Shown here piece by piece: positions 18,003-27,640 of a stretch of 64,000 nt of DNA (positions are counted from its first letter, which is position 1; every line of letters starts with the position of its first letter). The DNA comes from Tardibacter sp963781025. Lineage in GTDB: Bacteria > Pseudomonadota > Alphaproteobacteria > Sphingomonadales > Sphingomonadaceae. The stretch spans positions 620,001 through 684,000 of the forward strand of contig CAWADU010000003.1 of NCBI GenBank assembly GCA_963781025.1. The letters run 5' to 3'. A program made the translations under genes and the position numbers. The notes below the pieces were generated by a model that saw only the letters and a list, made by a program, of their open reading frames with translations, had not been told where the DNA came from and made no database searches.

Positions 18003-18978
18003 ATGACCGCTTCTCATTCAACCCGCATGCTGATCCTCGGCTCGGGACCGGCCGGATTGACCGCCGCCATTTACGGCGCGCGCGCCGGTATGTCGCCGAT
18101 CGTGGTTCAGGGGCTTGAACCGGGCGGCCAGCTCATGATCACCACCGATGTCGAGAATTATCCCGGCTTTGCGCGATGTCATCCAGGGCCCCTGGCTGAT
18201 GGAGCAGATGCAAAAGCAGGCCGAGCATGTCGGCGCGCAGATGATGTTCGATACCATCGTCGAGGCCGATCTTTCGCGCCGTCCGTTCCGCCTGGTGGGC
18301 GATAGCGGCACCGTCTATGTCGGCGACACGCTGGTGATCGCGACCGGCGCTCAGGCGCGCTGGCTGGGCCTGGAAAGCGAGCAGAAGCTGCGCGGGGCGG
18401 GGCGTTTCAGCCTGCGCCACCTGCGACGGCTTTTTCTTTCGCGGCAAGAAGGTGGCGGTGATCGGCGGCGGCAATACCGCAGTCGAGGAAGCCTCTACCT
18501 CACCAACCACAGCCACGACGTGACGCTGATCCACCGCCGGGATTCAGCTTGCGCGCTGAAAAAATCCTGCAGGAGCGGCTGTTCGCTCATCCGAAGATCA
18601 CGGTCATATGGGACACGGTCGTCGACGAATTCGTGGGCGGCGGGAACGCCTGTCGGTCTTACCGGGCTCAAGCTGCGCAATATCAAGACCGGGGAGGTTC
18701 CGGACTTCGCGGCCGAGGGAGCATTCGTCGCGATCGGCCATTCTCCGGCGACGAGACTGTTCCAGGACAAGCTCGACCTGGACGATGAGGGCTATATCCA
18801 GGTGGAGACGGGGACGACCCGGACCAGCATCCCCGGCGTATTCGCCTGTGGGGACGTACAGGACAAGATCTATCGCCAGGCTGTGACCGCTGCCGGCACC
18901 GGCTGCATGGCTGCGCTCGACGCGGAACGTTTCCTCGAAGAACAGGATTTCGAGGCCCGCGCCGAAGCGGTTTCCTGA
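18003..18978 (+). pseudogene. trxB: Thioredoxin reductase, reading frame broken by five indels
   Basis: NADPH:thioredoxin reductase (FAD flavoprotein). ATG 18003 follows GGAGG at 17989-17993. Pieces of a complete protein appear in order but in three frames: FAD-binding ILGSGPAGLTAAIYGARAG, DVIQGPWLMEQM, ATGAQARWLGL, the redox-active disulfide CATC in SACATCDGFFFRG, NADPH-binding VAVIGGGNTAVEEA, LIHRRDS, and C-terminal GVFACGDVQDK. Joining them needs indels near 18174 (+1), 18402 (+1), 18493 (-1), 18544-18549 (+2 or -1) and 18641-18644 (+1); the repaired product is about 323 residues, normal for TrxB. No part of the coding sequence is missing and all motifs are intact, so base-calling error is likelier than decay. 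As given, the sequence cannot make the enzyme. Confidence 0.88.
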
Positions 18979-18979
18979 C

Positions 18980-19249
18980 CTAGATCATCGTCTTGCGGAA
19001 AAGGAACGACATCAACGCGCCGAAGCTTTCGAAGGTTTCGGCATCGATGTCGTCGTCGTCGATAACTATGCCAAGCCGATCTTCCAGTTCGGTGAGAAGC
19101 GAGGCCACCGCCATGGAATCCATTTCAGGCAGGGCGCCGAACAGCTGCGTCGCTTCGGTCATCGTCTGGATGCGTTCCTTGGGAATGCCAAGCACGTCAC
19201 GGAGCACCGCTCTGAGCGTCATTTCCACTTCGGCTTCGTCTTCAGTCAC
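18980..19249 (-). CDS. Acyl carrier protein of the exosortase-associated trio
   Basis: 89 residues, acidic, with the phosphopantetheine-attachment serine at S45 in PEMDSMAVASLL. It would carry an acyl or amino-acyl group as a thioester on the 4'-phosphopantetheine arm. It is divergent from, and 98 bp away from, the AMP-dependent ligase at 19348, and the PLP decarboxylase follows that ligase; ACP, ligase and decarboxylase occur together in exosortase-containing genomes. It is not the housekeeping AcpP, whose genes sit in fab clusters and carry the DSL motif. The gene is convergent with trxB, one base apart. Confidence 0.85.
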   Translation of the reverse strand: MTEDEAEVEMTLRAVLRDVLGIPKERIQTMTEATQLFGALPEMDSMAVASLLTELEDRLGIVIDDDDIDAETFESFGALMSFLFRKTMI

Positions 19250-19347
19250 TCACCATTCCCCTGGGGACAACTTCCGCGCCGCGATTAGACGACCCTGCCA
19301 TTCGTCGCAAGCTTATGCCGTTCTGTTTCCTGCGATAGCCGCGTAGA

Positions 19348-20884
19348 ATGGATTCGATGGCAAACATGGCTCCCGCAGCGGACATTCCACCGCAACCAAT
19401 CGATCGGCTGCTGGCGTTTGGCGAAGGGCAACAGGTTGCGGTCGTGGGGCGCGAAGGGGCGCTGACCTATGCTGCGCTCAGCGATCTTGCGGCCCGCATA
19501 GCCGCCGGTCTGCTGGCCAATGGCGTGGAGCCGGGCGACCGCGTTGCAAGCTGGATGGGCAAGACCCTGGCATCCGCGGTTCTGCCGTTCGCCTGCGCGC
19601 GGGCGGGGCTGGTTCATGTGCCGATCAATCCGCTTCTTAAGGGGCCGCAGGTCGCGCACATTCTTGAAGACAGTGGCGCGAAGCTCCTGATCACGCTTCA
19701 TAGCCGCGCGGCTTCATTTGATTTTAATTCTTCGGCCTCGATTCTAAATATCGAAAATGACTTGGAAAAACTGAAAAGTTTTTCTCCATTCACCGGACCG
19801 GAAGCCGATCCTTCCAGTCTCGCGGCCCTACTCTATACGTCGGGTTCCACCGGACGTCCCAAGGGGGTGATGGTCAGCCATGCCAACCTTTGGCTTGGAG
19901 CCGAGTTCAGTCGCGCGCTACCTCGAACTTCGCAACGATGACAAGGTGCTGGCGCTGCTGCCGTTCAGTTTCGATTACGGTCTGAACCAGATGTTGTCGA
20001 TGTTCCGCGCGGGCGGAACCGTCGTTCTTCACGACTTTCTGCTGGCCAATTGGACGATGAAGGCGCTCGATGAGCATTCAATCACGGTCCTGGCCGGGGT
20101 GCCTCCGCTCTGGCTGCAATTGCTTGATGTCGACTGGCCGGATTCGGTCCGTCAGCGCATGCGGGTGATGACCAATTCGGGTGGCGCAATGCCGCGCTCG
20201 CTCAGCAAAAAATTGCGCTCTCTTTGCCCGCAGGCGCGGGTTTACCTGATGTATGGGCTGACCGAGGCGTTCCGGTCGACTTCTCTTGATCCGGATCTCG
20301 TCGATACACGGCCGGATTCGGTCGGCACCGCGATTCCTCATGCCGAAGTGCTGGTGGTGCGACCTGACGGCAGCCTTACCGATGCGGGGGAAACCGGCGA
20401 ACTCGTCCATTGCGGACCGCTGGTCGCCGGCGGCTATTGGCAGGACCCGGAACGTACCCATCAGCGTTTTCGTCCCGCGCCTGCAGCCTCGCGCTATGGC
20501 GGCACGGCGGTCTGGTCGGGCGACTATGCGATCAGGGGCGCCAATGGCCTCATCACCTTTGCCGGGCGCGCGGACGAAATGATCAAGACCGCGGGCTATC
20601 GCGTCAGCCCGACCGAAATCGAGGAAGCCGCGCTCGCCAGCGGGGCAGTGGCCGAGTCAGCCGCTTTCGGCGTCGCCAATGGCAGATTGGGGCAGGCGAT
20701 CGTTCTTGTCGCGCGGCCAACGCCGGGATTGAGCGAGACGGACGCCGAGCAGCGCCTTCTGGGAGCGCTCAGGGAACAATTGCCCAATTTCATGCAGCCC
20801 GTCCGCATTGCCTGGCGCGACCAATTGCCGCGCAATCCCAACGGCAAACTCGACCGGGCGTTGCTGAAGAGCGAGCTGGTTTGA
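19348..20884 (+). CDS. Exosortase-associated AMP-forming acyl-CoA/acyl-ACP ligase, one-base frameshift
   Basis: Member of the ANL adenylating superfamily. The first part (to about 19900) contains AALLYTSGSTGRPKGVMVSHA, the ATP-binding A3 motif; the second part, one frame over, contains LLPFSFDYGLNQML, YLMYGLTEAFRST, WSGDYAIRGANG, KTAGYRVSPTEIEE and the catalytic lysine in RNPNGKLDRALL. One extra T at 19906/19907 causes the break; ignoring it gives ESVARYLELRND and a 511-residue protein, the family length. It corresponds to the acyl-CoA ligase described as exosortase-A-system associated. It probably activates a carboxylic acid and loads the divergently encoded carrier protein. The substrate is unknown. 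Confidence 0.85.
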
Positions 20885-20900
20885 AGGCGAGATTGGCACC

Positions 20901-22161
20901 ATGACGTCAAGCATCAAAAACGCAAAACCCATGGGGGCGATCCCTCCCGGCTTTTCGGTGATTGGCGGCGAATTGGCGGTGAACGGCACACCCGTCTCCG
21001 AACTGATCGCGGTGGCGGGCGGGCAAACGCCCCTGTTCGTCTACGACGCGGCGATCATCCGGGAAAGGATCGAGCGCCTGCGTGCGGCGATGCCCCGGGA
21101 TCTTGCCATTCACTATGCGGTCAAGGCCAATCCATATCCTCCGCTTGTGCGCTGGATGGCCGGCCAGGTTGACGGGCTCGACGTCGCATCGGGCGGCGAA
21201 CTGAAACTTGCCCTGGACGCGGGCGGCATACCTGATTTCATGTCCTTCGCGGGCCCCGGAAAACGCGACGATGAGCTTGCAGCGGCGCTTGGCGCGGGCG
21301 TCACCATCAATCTGGAATCGGATGGCGAGTTTTCGCGCCTGCTTGCCATCGCGCACCGGACGGGGGAACGTCCGCGCGTCGCGATCCGCGTCAACCCGGA
21401 TTTCGAGCTGAAGGCGTCGGGCATGCGCATGGGGGGCGGTGCGAAGCCCTTTGGCGTCGACGTGGATCAGGTGCCCGATTTGCTCAAACGCATTGAAGGT
21501 TCACTCAGTGATTTCAATGGCTTCCATATCTTTTCCGGCTCGCAGAATCTGGATGCGGACGCCCTGATCGATGCTCAGTCGAAGACGGTCGCGCTTGCCG
21601 CCCGATTGGCGGACCAGGGTGGTGTTGTCCCGCCGATCGTCAACCTGGGCGGGGGATTTGGCATCCCGTACTTCCCGGGCGACAGGCCGTTGGAGGTCGA
21701 GCGCATCGGCAAGGCGCTAGCGAAGACGCTGGCGGCGCGTCCTCCCGTGCTGGCCGATAGCCAGTTTGTGCTGGAACTCGGGCGTTGGCTGGTGGGGGAG
21801 GCCGGCGTCTATCTGACGCGCGTGGTCGATCGCAAGCAGAGTGGCGGGCAGACATTCCTCGTCTGCGACGGCGGCATGCATCACCAGCTCGCCGCCAGCG
21901 GTAACTTCGGCCAGGTCGTGCGCCGCAATTATCCGGTCGCCAATGCAAGCCGCTGGGGCGAGGCGGCAACCGAGGTCGCGAGCATTGTCGGCTGCCTCTG
22001 CACGCCGCTGGACCGTCTCGGCGACCAGGTCGCGCTGCCCCACACCGAGCCGGGCGATATCATCGCCGTGTTCATGGCTGGCGCATATGGCGCGAGCGCA
22101 AGTCCTTCGGCATTTTTGGGGCATGAACCGGCAGACGAGAATTCTCGTCGGCACGGGTTGA
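20901..22161 (+). CDS. Exosortase-associated PLP-dependent decarboxylase (DAP/Orn type), frameshift near the end
   Basis: Fold-type III PLP decarboxylase related to diaminopimelate decarboxylase (LysA). The PLP lysine is K75 in YAVKANPYP; further family motifs are GGELKLAL, FHIFSGSQN, NLGGGFGIPYF and the substrate-site CDGGMHHQLAASGNFGQ. It matches the decarboxylase that accompanies exosortases and the ligase/ACP pair, and it starts 16 bases after the ligase stop. As read, the frame runs on to 22316 with a tail unlike the family and 135 bases inside the convergent kinase gene. One extra A at 22140/22141, if removed, gives DEILVGTG and a stop at 22159-22161, a 419-residue protein that ends before the kinase gene. 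The genuine lysA is presumably elsewhere. Confidence 0.85.
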
Positions 22162-22181
22162 GAACCAAGCCTTCGGGAAGC

Positions 22182-23540
22182 TTATTGCCGCCCCGGCACC
22201 GGCAATATGATCGCCGCCTGGAGTCCTGGCCCGCTATCCGACAATTGCAGCCGGCCCCCGTGAAGCCGGGCAACGGCATCGACCAGCGAAAGCCCCAGTC
22301 CCGCGCCTTCGGTTGAACGGGCGCGGTCGAGACGACCGAACCGCCGCCGCGCTTCGGCTTCGTCTTCGGGGGCGATACCGCAACCCTTGTCCACCACGGC
22401 CAGGACAAGTTCGCCGTCGCGCTGATGCGCCAGCATTTCAATCAGGCCACCCGCCGCGCCGTATTTCAGGGCGTTGTCGATGAGGTTGCTCAATGCTTGT
22501 GCGAGAAGCTGGCGATGCCCGGTAATGGGCGGCAGATTCTCTGAGCAGCGCAGCCGCAATTCCACGCCGCTTTCCTCGCCCAAGGGGCCGTACATTTCCA
22601 GCAATTCGGCCATGAGCATCGCCGGGTCGAGGATCTCGAACTGCCGCTGGCTGGCCATGGCTTCCGATCGGCCGATTTCCAGTACGGTCGTCAGCATCCG
22701 CATCAGGCTGTCGGCTTCCTGCAGGACGCCGCCCAGCGCGGTGTCGCGCTGTTGTTCGTCGGTCAACGTCAGCGCCCGCTCGATCTTGACGCGCAAGCGG
22801 GAAACCGGCGAGCGAAGGTCATGGGCCAGGCTATCGGTCAGAAGCCTCAGTTCGTCCATCAGCCCCTGGATGCGATCCAGCATCAGGTTGATGCGTTTGG
22901 CGAGGCCGTCAAAGGCGTCGCCCGATCCTGAATCCGGGACACGGCGGCCAAGTTGGCCCGCGCCGACCGTATCGACCACATCGGAGATGTGCCCGATCCT
23001 GCGCCCCACATAACGCGTCAACACCACGCTGCCGGCAAGCCCCAGAACCAGCGACATGAATACCGAAAGCACAAGCGAGCGCTGCAAGGTGCGCTGGAGA
23101 GAAAGCCGTTCGTCCAGTGTCCTGCCGGTAATAAGCAGGCCGCCATCGGTAAGTCGTCGGGCTTCGATGCCCGCGTCGATGTCCTGTCCGCCTTCCAGCG
23201 GTACCGCGGTCACGAAAAAGCCGGGTTCGGATGCGGCAGACGGCAACGACACTATATTGCCGAGCAATCGGCGGCCCTGCCGATCAAACACCCCGACGAT
23301 AATATGTGGATCGTCCCCGGACACGGCGGCAGTCACGCCGTTACGGAAAGCGTGCGGATTGCCTGCGCTATAAAGCTGCGACAGCGCTTCTCCCTCATCG
23401 GCGACGCTGGCTCGCAGTTCGGCAAGGGCGTTGTCGCTGGTTTGAAGGTAGATGAACCCTACAAGGACCATGCAAGATCCGAGCGCCAGCAAGATGTAGA
23501 GCAGGGCCACGCGGACCGACGTGGTCATTCTGTCCAGCAT
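22182..23540 (-). CDS. Sensor histidine kinase with HAMP domain
   Basis: 452 residues. Transmembrane helix 1 near residues 10-30, a periplasmic sensor region of about 130 residues, helix 2 near 160-180, then a HAMP domain (RYVGRRIGHISDVVDTVG) and the HisKA dimerisation helix with the phospho-accepting His in AHDLRSPVSRLR (about residue 240). The ATP-binding domain has the N box NLIDNALKYG and G boxes in VDKGCGIAP and GAGLGLSLV. It lies 6 bases after the response-regulator gene, so the two form a two-component system. It is divergent from virJ-mprF, which it may control. The signal sensed is unknown. Confidence 0.9.
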   Translation of the reverse strand: MLDRMTTSVRVALLYILLALGSCMVLVGFIYLQTSDNALAELRASVADEGEALSQLYSAGNPHAFRNGVTAAVSGDDPHIIVGVFDRQGRRLLGNIVSLPSAASEPGFFVTAVPLEGGQDIDAGIEARRLTDGGLLITGRTLDERLSLQRTLQRSLVLSVFMSLVLGLAGSVVLTRYVGRRIGHISDVVDTVGAGQLGRRVPDSGSGDAFDGLAKRINLMLDRIQGLMDELRLLTDSLAHDLRSPVSRLRVKIERALTLTDEQQRDTALGGVLQEADSLMRMLTTVLEIGRSEAMASQRQFEILDPAMLMAELLEMYGPLGEESGVELRLRCSENLPPITGHRQLLAQALSNLIDNALKYGAAGGLIEMLAHQRDGELVLAVVDKGCGIAPEDEAEARRRFGRLDRARSTEGAGLGLSLVDAVARLHGGRLQLSDSGPGLQAAIILPVPGRQ

Positions 23541-23546
23541 GCGGGC

Positions 23547-24239
23547 CTAGCTGTTCTTGGACAGCCGATAGCCCGCACCGCGCACGGTGTGGAGAAGCGG
23601 CTCGTCGAAACCCTCTTCCAGCTTGCGCCTCAAGCGGCTGATATGCACGTCAATGACGTTGGTGCCCGGGTCGAAATGATAATCCCACACCTGTTCCAGC
23701 AGCATGGTGCGGGTGATGACCTGGTCGGCATTGCGCGCGAGATATTCAAGCAGCCGATATTCCCTGGGCATGAGATCGATCGGTTTTCCTCCGCGCGTCA
23801 CGTGGCGGGCCAGAAGATCGATTTCCAGATTGCCAATCACGAGTTTCGTCACGACCTCGGAACCCGATGCGGCATCGGCGCGCCTGAGCAGCGCATCGAC
23901 CCGCGCCAGAAGTTCGGCGAACGAAAAGGGCTTGACCAGATAGTCGTCGGAACCGCTGCGCAGGCCTTCAATGCGTTCATCGACTGAACCGAGCGCGGAC
24001 AATATGAGCACAGGCGTCTTGACATCGGCGGCACGCAGCGCCTTCAGCAGGGCAATGCCATCCATCCCCGGCAACATTCGGTCCAATATGATCAGGCTAT
24101 ACCGGCCATCGGTCGCGTGGAACAGGCCGTCCCGGCCGTCACTGGCGTGATCGACGACATGGCCTTCCTCGGTCAGGCCCTTGAACAGATAATCCGCGGT
24201 CGACGGATCATCTTCGACGACAAGTATCTTCCGACCCAT
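23547..24239 (-). CDS. OmpR/PhoB-family response regulator
   Basis: 230 residues from ATG 24239, preferred over an in-frame GTG at 24254 because AAAGGA sits just upstream of the ATG and MGRKILVVEDD is the standard receiver start. Receiver domain: acidic pocket ED near residue 10, phospho-acceptor Asp in IILDRMLPGMDG, conserved Lys in YLVKPFSF. The C-terminal winged helix is of the OmpR type (LMPREYRLLEYLARN, VIDVHISRLRRKLEEG, TVRGAGYRL). It is the first gene of the operon with the histidine kinase and faces the virJ-mprF operon across a short shared promoter region. Confidence 0.92.
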   Translation of the reverse strand: MGRKILVVEDDPSTADYLFKGLTEEGHVVDHASDGRDGLFHATDGRYSLIILDRMLPGMDGIALLKALRAADVKTPVLILSALGSVDERIEGLRSGSDDYLVKPFSFAELLARVDALLRRADAASGSEVVTKLVIGNLEIDLLARHVTRGGKPIDLMPREYRLLEYLARNADQVITRTMLLEQVWDYHFDPGTNVIDVHISRLRRKLEEGFDEPLLHTVRGAGYRLSKNS

Positions 24240-24376
24240 CCGTGGTCCTTTCACGCGAAGTTAAAAAGGTGGCCAGGGGGATGGCAAGCTCCATCACCGC
24301 GCATGACGAAAGTTTCACCTTGCCTTCATTCTATATGGCCGGGGTGTACACTAAGGCGAAGCGAGAGGAAGCATTG

Positions 24377-25096
24377 TTGAAATCCATGAAGTCGAAATGC
24401 TGGAAACTGGTCGTTCTTGCAGCGACCTTCGCCATTTCGACGCTCGCGCTCACACCCGTTCTCGGCAGCCCGGCGGTCGAGACTTTCCCCGCGGCCGGAT
24501 CGCCAAAACCCATCGCGCTGGTCTATGTGACGGGCGACCTGGGACTGCGGTTTGGGCTGGGCGGCAAGGTGGTGCCGCTGCTGACGCACGCCGGCTACGC
24601 CGTTTCCACCATCAATTCCGCCATCGCGTTCCGGGCGATCGTGCCCCAACGGCAGGTGGCCGCTCTGTTGGACGAGGCGGCAAAAAAGGCGATGGCGTCG
24701 GCGCATGCCGATCGGTTCGCCGTTATCGGCCACAGCTTTGGCGCAGATATCATTCCGCCCGCCATTTCCGTTCTGCCGGAGCCGTTGGCGTCAAGGCTGG
24801 CCATGGTGGCGCTGGTCGTTCCGTCGCGGCTGGTCTATGACCATGTCTCACTGGCGGAGATCACGGAATTGGCAAGACCGGATCGGGATGCGCTGCCCGC
24901 TGCCCTGTCGCTCAGGGTGTTATCCCGGCTGTGTATCAGCGGGGAGAAGGAAGAGGGCAGCCTCTGCCCCTCGCTCGACAGGCACGGCTATTCCTGGTCG
25001 CGCCTGCCGGGAGGTCATCACCTCGACAATAATGCGGGGCCGCTGGCGCGACTGCTCCGCATGACGCTGGATCACCTTTCCGCTTCCCCAAGATGA
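24377..25096 (+). CDS. VirJ/AcvB-like serine hydrolase, probable lysyl-phosphatidylglycerol hydrolase
   Basis: 239 residues from TTG 24377 (AGGAA at 24366-24370, 6 bases before); ATG 24386 is the alternative, 15 bases from that site. A signal peptide (about 1-30, ending ALTPVLGSP) sends it to the periplasm. The alpha/beta-hydrolase nucleophile elbow is GHSFGAD (Ser about residue 119), as in VirJ and the C-terminal half of AcvB, with a late His in LPGGHHLDN. AcvB/AtvA proteins of Agrobacterium and Rhizobium hydrolyse lysyl-phosphatidylglycerol and are cotranscribed with the synthase. Here too the stop overlaps the mprF start (ATGA at 25093), which strongly supports the same job. Confidence 0.8.
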   Translation: MKSMKSKCWKLVVLAATFAISTLALTPVLGSPAVETFPAAGSPKPIALVYVTGDLGLRFGLGGKVVPLLTHAGYAVSTINSAIAFRAIVPQRQVAALLDEAAKKAMASAHADRFAVIGHSFGADIIPPAISVLPEPLASRLAMVALVVPSRLVYDHVSLAEITELARPDRDALPAALSLRVLSRLCISGEKEEGSLCPSLDRHGYSWSRLPGGHHLDNNAGPLARLLRMTLDHLSASPR

Positions 25097-27639
25097 CCGT
25101 CCGCATAATTGACCTTGCAAGGCGGCATCGCGCCGGACTGTCGGCCGTGGCGGTGCTTGCCGTACTGACACTCGCCATCGTCGCGGTTCATCGCCTGGCA
25201 AGCGAAGTACAAATGCGCGATATACGCCACGCGCTGGCCGCGCTGACCGCCCGCCAGATCACACTATCGATCCTGCTGACAGCGGCGAGCTATCTCGTCC
25301 TCACCCTCTACGATGTGCTGGCATTGAAGGTAATCGGGCGGCCCATGCCCTACAGGGTGGCGGCGCTGGCTTCCTTTTCCAGTTACGCCTTCAGCCATAA
25401 TATCGGCTTTTCCTGGTTGACGGGAGGATCCGCTCGGCTCCGAATTTATGGCGTCGCGGGGTTGGGCGCGGGCGATGTCGCGCGGATCGTCACACTGGCG
25501 GGCGTGTCTTTCTGGTTCGGTGTCGTGTCGGTGTTCGGCATCGGCTTGCTGGCAAGGCCCGGCATCCTGCCCTTGCCGGGGCAGTTCATGGGGCTGACCG
25601 CGCAGCAAGCCGTCGGCATCGCCGCGCTGTTTCTGGTCGGTATGTGGCTTGTCCTTTCGGCGAAGCATCCAGGCATCCTGCGCTTTCACGGGCTTTCGCT
25701 GCCCTTGCCGCCGCTTCGCCTCGCCGTGTTGCAGATATTGGTGGCGATGGTGGATCTGCTGCTCGCCGCCGGGGCATTGGCGATGCTGCTGCCAGCGGGG
25801 GTTACCATCGATTTCCCGCTGATGGTGATCGCGTTCACCGCCGCCATTATCGGCGCGCTCCTCACGCACGTTCCTGGCGGGATCGGCGTGTTCGAGGCGA
25901 TGATGCTGCTTGCGCTGCCTCGATTGAGCGCCGTCCAGTTTCTGCCCGCGCTGCTCGCCTACCGGCTGATCTACTATATCCTGCCGCTGTTCCTGGCGAG
26001 CATCGCCCTGCTCATGCACGAGGGCAGGCGACTGCGTCACCCGGCGGCGCTGACGCTGAGGGGAATGGGCGCGGTGGGCGAGTATATCGCGCCGTTCCTG
26101 GCCGCCGCGTTGGCCTTTCTGGGTGGATTGGTATTGCTGGTGTCGGCGGCGCTGCCCGGTTTGCCGCACCGGCTTGCCGTGCTCCATAAACTGGTGCCCT
26201 TGCCGCTGATAGAGGTGTCGCATTTTGCCTCCAGCCTGATCGGAACCGCGCTGATCCTGTTCGCACCCGCGCTCTACCGGCGGCTTGACGGCGCGTTCGT
26301 GCTGGTTCGCGTGCTGTTGATGGCGGGAATCGCGGTGTCGCTTGCAAAGGGGTTCGATTGGGAGGAAGCCGTAGGCCTCGTCGTCATCCTTGCGCTGCTG
26401 AGTTGGGCAAGGCCGGCATTCTATCGCCGGACAAGGCTGGTTGCCGAGCCATTGTCGCCCGGCTGGTTGGGCGCTGGTGCCGCGGCGGCCATGATCGCGT
26501 TTGCGATAGGCATGTTCGCCTACAAGCATCTCGCCTACCATGACAGCCTGTGGTGGACCTTTACGCTGCATGGCAATGGTTCGCGCTTTCTGCGTGCCAC
26601 GCTTGGCCTCGGCGTGGCGGCGGGTGCATTCTTCATATGGTATGGATTTGCGCCCGCTCGTGGCGACAGGGGCGATGTGCTCGATCATGGCTCTATGATG
26701 CGGGCATTTGCGACTGCAAAGCGCAGCGACATGTGGCTGGCGACGAGCGACGACAAGAAGTTCCTCGTCGCGCCGGAGGGCGATGCTTTTTTGATGTACG
26801 GGTCAGAGGGCAAGAGCTGGATTGCGATGGGCGATCCCGTCGGTCCGCCGGAGCGCTGGCCGGACCTGATGTGGCGGCTGCGCGAACTGGCGGATCGCAA
26901 CCAGGGACGCGTGCTGTTCTACCAGCTCAGTCCTGCCGCGATTCCATTTGCTATCGATCTCGGCCTGACACTTATGAAATATGGCGAGGAGGCGCACGTC
27001 GACCTTCAACGCTTCTCGCTGGACGGGCCGGACATGCGCAAGCTCCGGGGTGCGGTCCGCCGGGCGGCGCGCGAGGGGCTGACGTTCGAGGTTTGCCCTC
27101 CTGAAATGGCCGGCCCGTTGATGCCTGAGCTGACGGCGATTTCCGACGCCTGGCTCGCGTCCAAACACGGCCGCGAGAAGCGCTTCAGCGTCGGGCGGTT
27201 CGAGCCGGATTATCTCCGGCAGATGCCGTTGGCACTCGTTCGTCAGCAAAGCCGGATCGTAGCGTTCGGGAATATCTGGAAGACGACAGGGCCTGAGGAA
27301 CTGTCGGTGGACCTTATGCGCCATCTGCCCGATGTCCCCAATGGCACGATGGATTTTCTTTTCATTTCCCTGTTCGAATGGGGGCGGCAGCGCCACTATC
27401 ACCACTTCAACCTTGGTCTCGCGCCGCTTTCAGGGCTGGAGGATCGGCGGCTTGCGCCCGTATGGGCCAAACTTGGGCGGTTCCTTTATCGCCACGGCGA
27501 GGACGTCTACGGCTTCGAAGGGTTGCGCGCCTACAAATCCAAGTTCCAGCCTTTGTGGGAGCCTCGTTATATCGCCGGCCCGGCGGGATTGCCGCTGCTT
27601 CGCGCGCTGGCTGATCTGGCCCACATGATCTCCAGGTAG
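25093..27639 (+). CDS. mprF: MprF/LpiA bifunctional lysylphosphatidylglycerol synthase and flippase
   Basis: 848 residues. The N-terminal two-thirds hold about a dozen membrane segments with the flippase-domain signature (SHNIGFSWLTGGSARLRIYG near residue 100; THVPGGIGVFEAMML near 260). The C-terminal third (from about 540) is the cytosolic lysyltransferase domain (DKKFLVAPEGDAFLMYG, MAMGDPVGPPERW-like, KPLWEPRYIAGP-like end). The enzyme transfers lysine from Lys-tRNA to phosphatidylglycerol and flips the product outward, lowering negative surface charge and giving resistance to cationic peptides and acid. It overlaps the VirJ-like hydrolase gene by 4 bases. Aminoacyl specificity (Lys or Ala) cannot be read directly. 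Confidence 0.9.
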   Translation: MTVRIIDLARRHRAGLSAVAVLAVLTLAIVAVHRLASEVQMRDIRHALAALTARQITLSILLTAASYLVLTLYDVLALKVIGRPMPYRVAALASFSSYAFSHNIGFSWLTGGSARLRIYGVAGLGAGDVARIVTLAGVSFWFGVVSVFGIGLLARPGILPLPGQFMGLTAQQAVGIAALFLVGMWLVLSAKHPGILRFHGLSLPLPPLRLAVLQILVAMVDLLLAAGALAMLLPAGVTIDFPLMVIAFTAAIIGALLTHVPGGIGVFEAMMLLALPRLSAVQFLPALLAYRLIYYILPLFLASIALLMHEGRRLRHPAALTLRGMGAVGEYIAPFLAAALAFLGGLVLLVSAALPGLPHRLAVLHKLVPLPLIEVSHFASSLIGTALILFAPALYRRLDGAFVLVRVLLMAGIAVSLAKGFDWEEAVGLVVILALLSWARPAFYRRTRLVAEPLSPGWLGAGAAAAMIAFAIGMFAYKHLAYHDSLWWTFTLHGNGSRFLRATLGLGVAAGAFFIWYGFAPARGDRGDVLDHGSMMRAFATAKRSDMWLATSDDKKFLVAPEGDAFLMYGSEGKSWIAMGDPVGPPERWPDLMWRLRELADRNQGRVLFYQLSPAAIPFAIDLGLTLMKYGEEAHVDLQRFSLDGPDMRKLRGAVRRAAREGLTFEVCPPEMAGPLMPELTAISDAWLASKHGREKRFSVGRFEPDYLRQMPLALVRQQSRIVAFGNIWKTTGPEELSVDLMRHLPDVPNGTMDFLFISLFEWGRQRHYHHFNLGLAPLSGLEDRRLAPVWAKLGRFLYRHGEDVYGFEGLRAYKSKFQPLWEPRYIAGPAGLPLLRALADLAHMISR

Positions 27640-27640
27640 A

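Noticed and set aside
19288..19306. GACGA-N9-TCGTC inverted repeat between the carrier protein and ligase genes
   Set aside because: Arms of only five bases in GC-rich DNA are expected by chance; not listed as an operator.
20901..22161. Reading the PLP decarboxylase as housekeeping lysA
   Set aside because: It adjoins the exosortase-associated ligase and carrier protein and lacks the usual lysA neighbours (argH or lptM), so the exosortase-associated group fits better, although enzymatic overlap is not excluded.
25264..26688. 474-codon frame antisense to mprF
   Set aside because: Composition is Gln/His/Arg-rich with no domain; mprF membrane segments explain the region.
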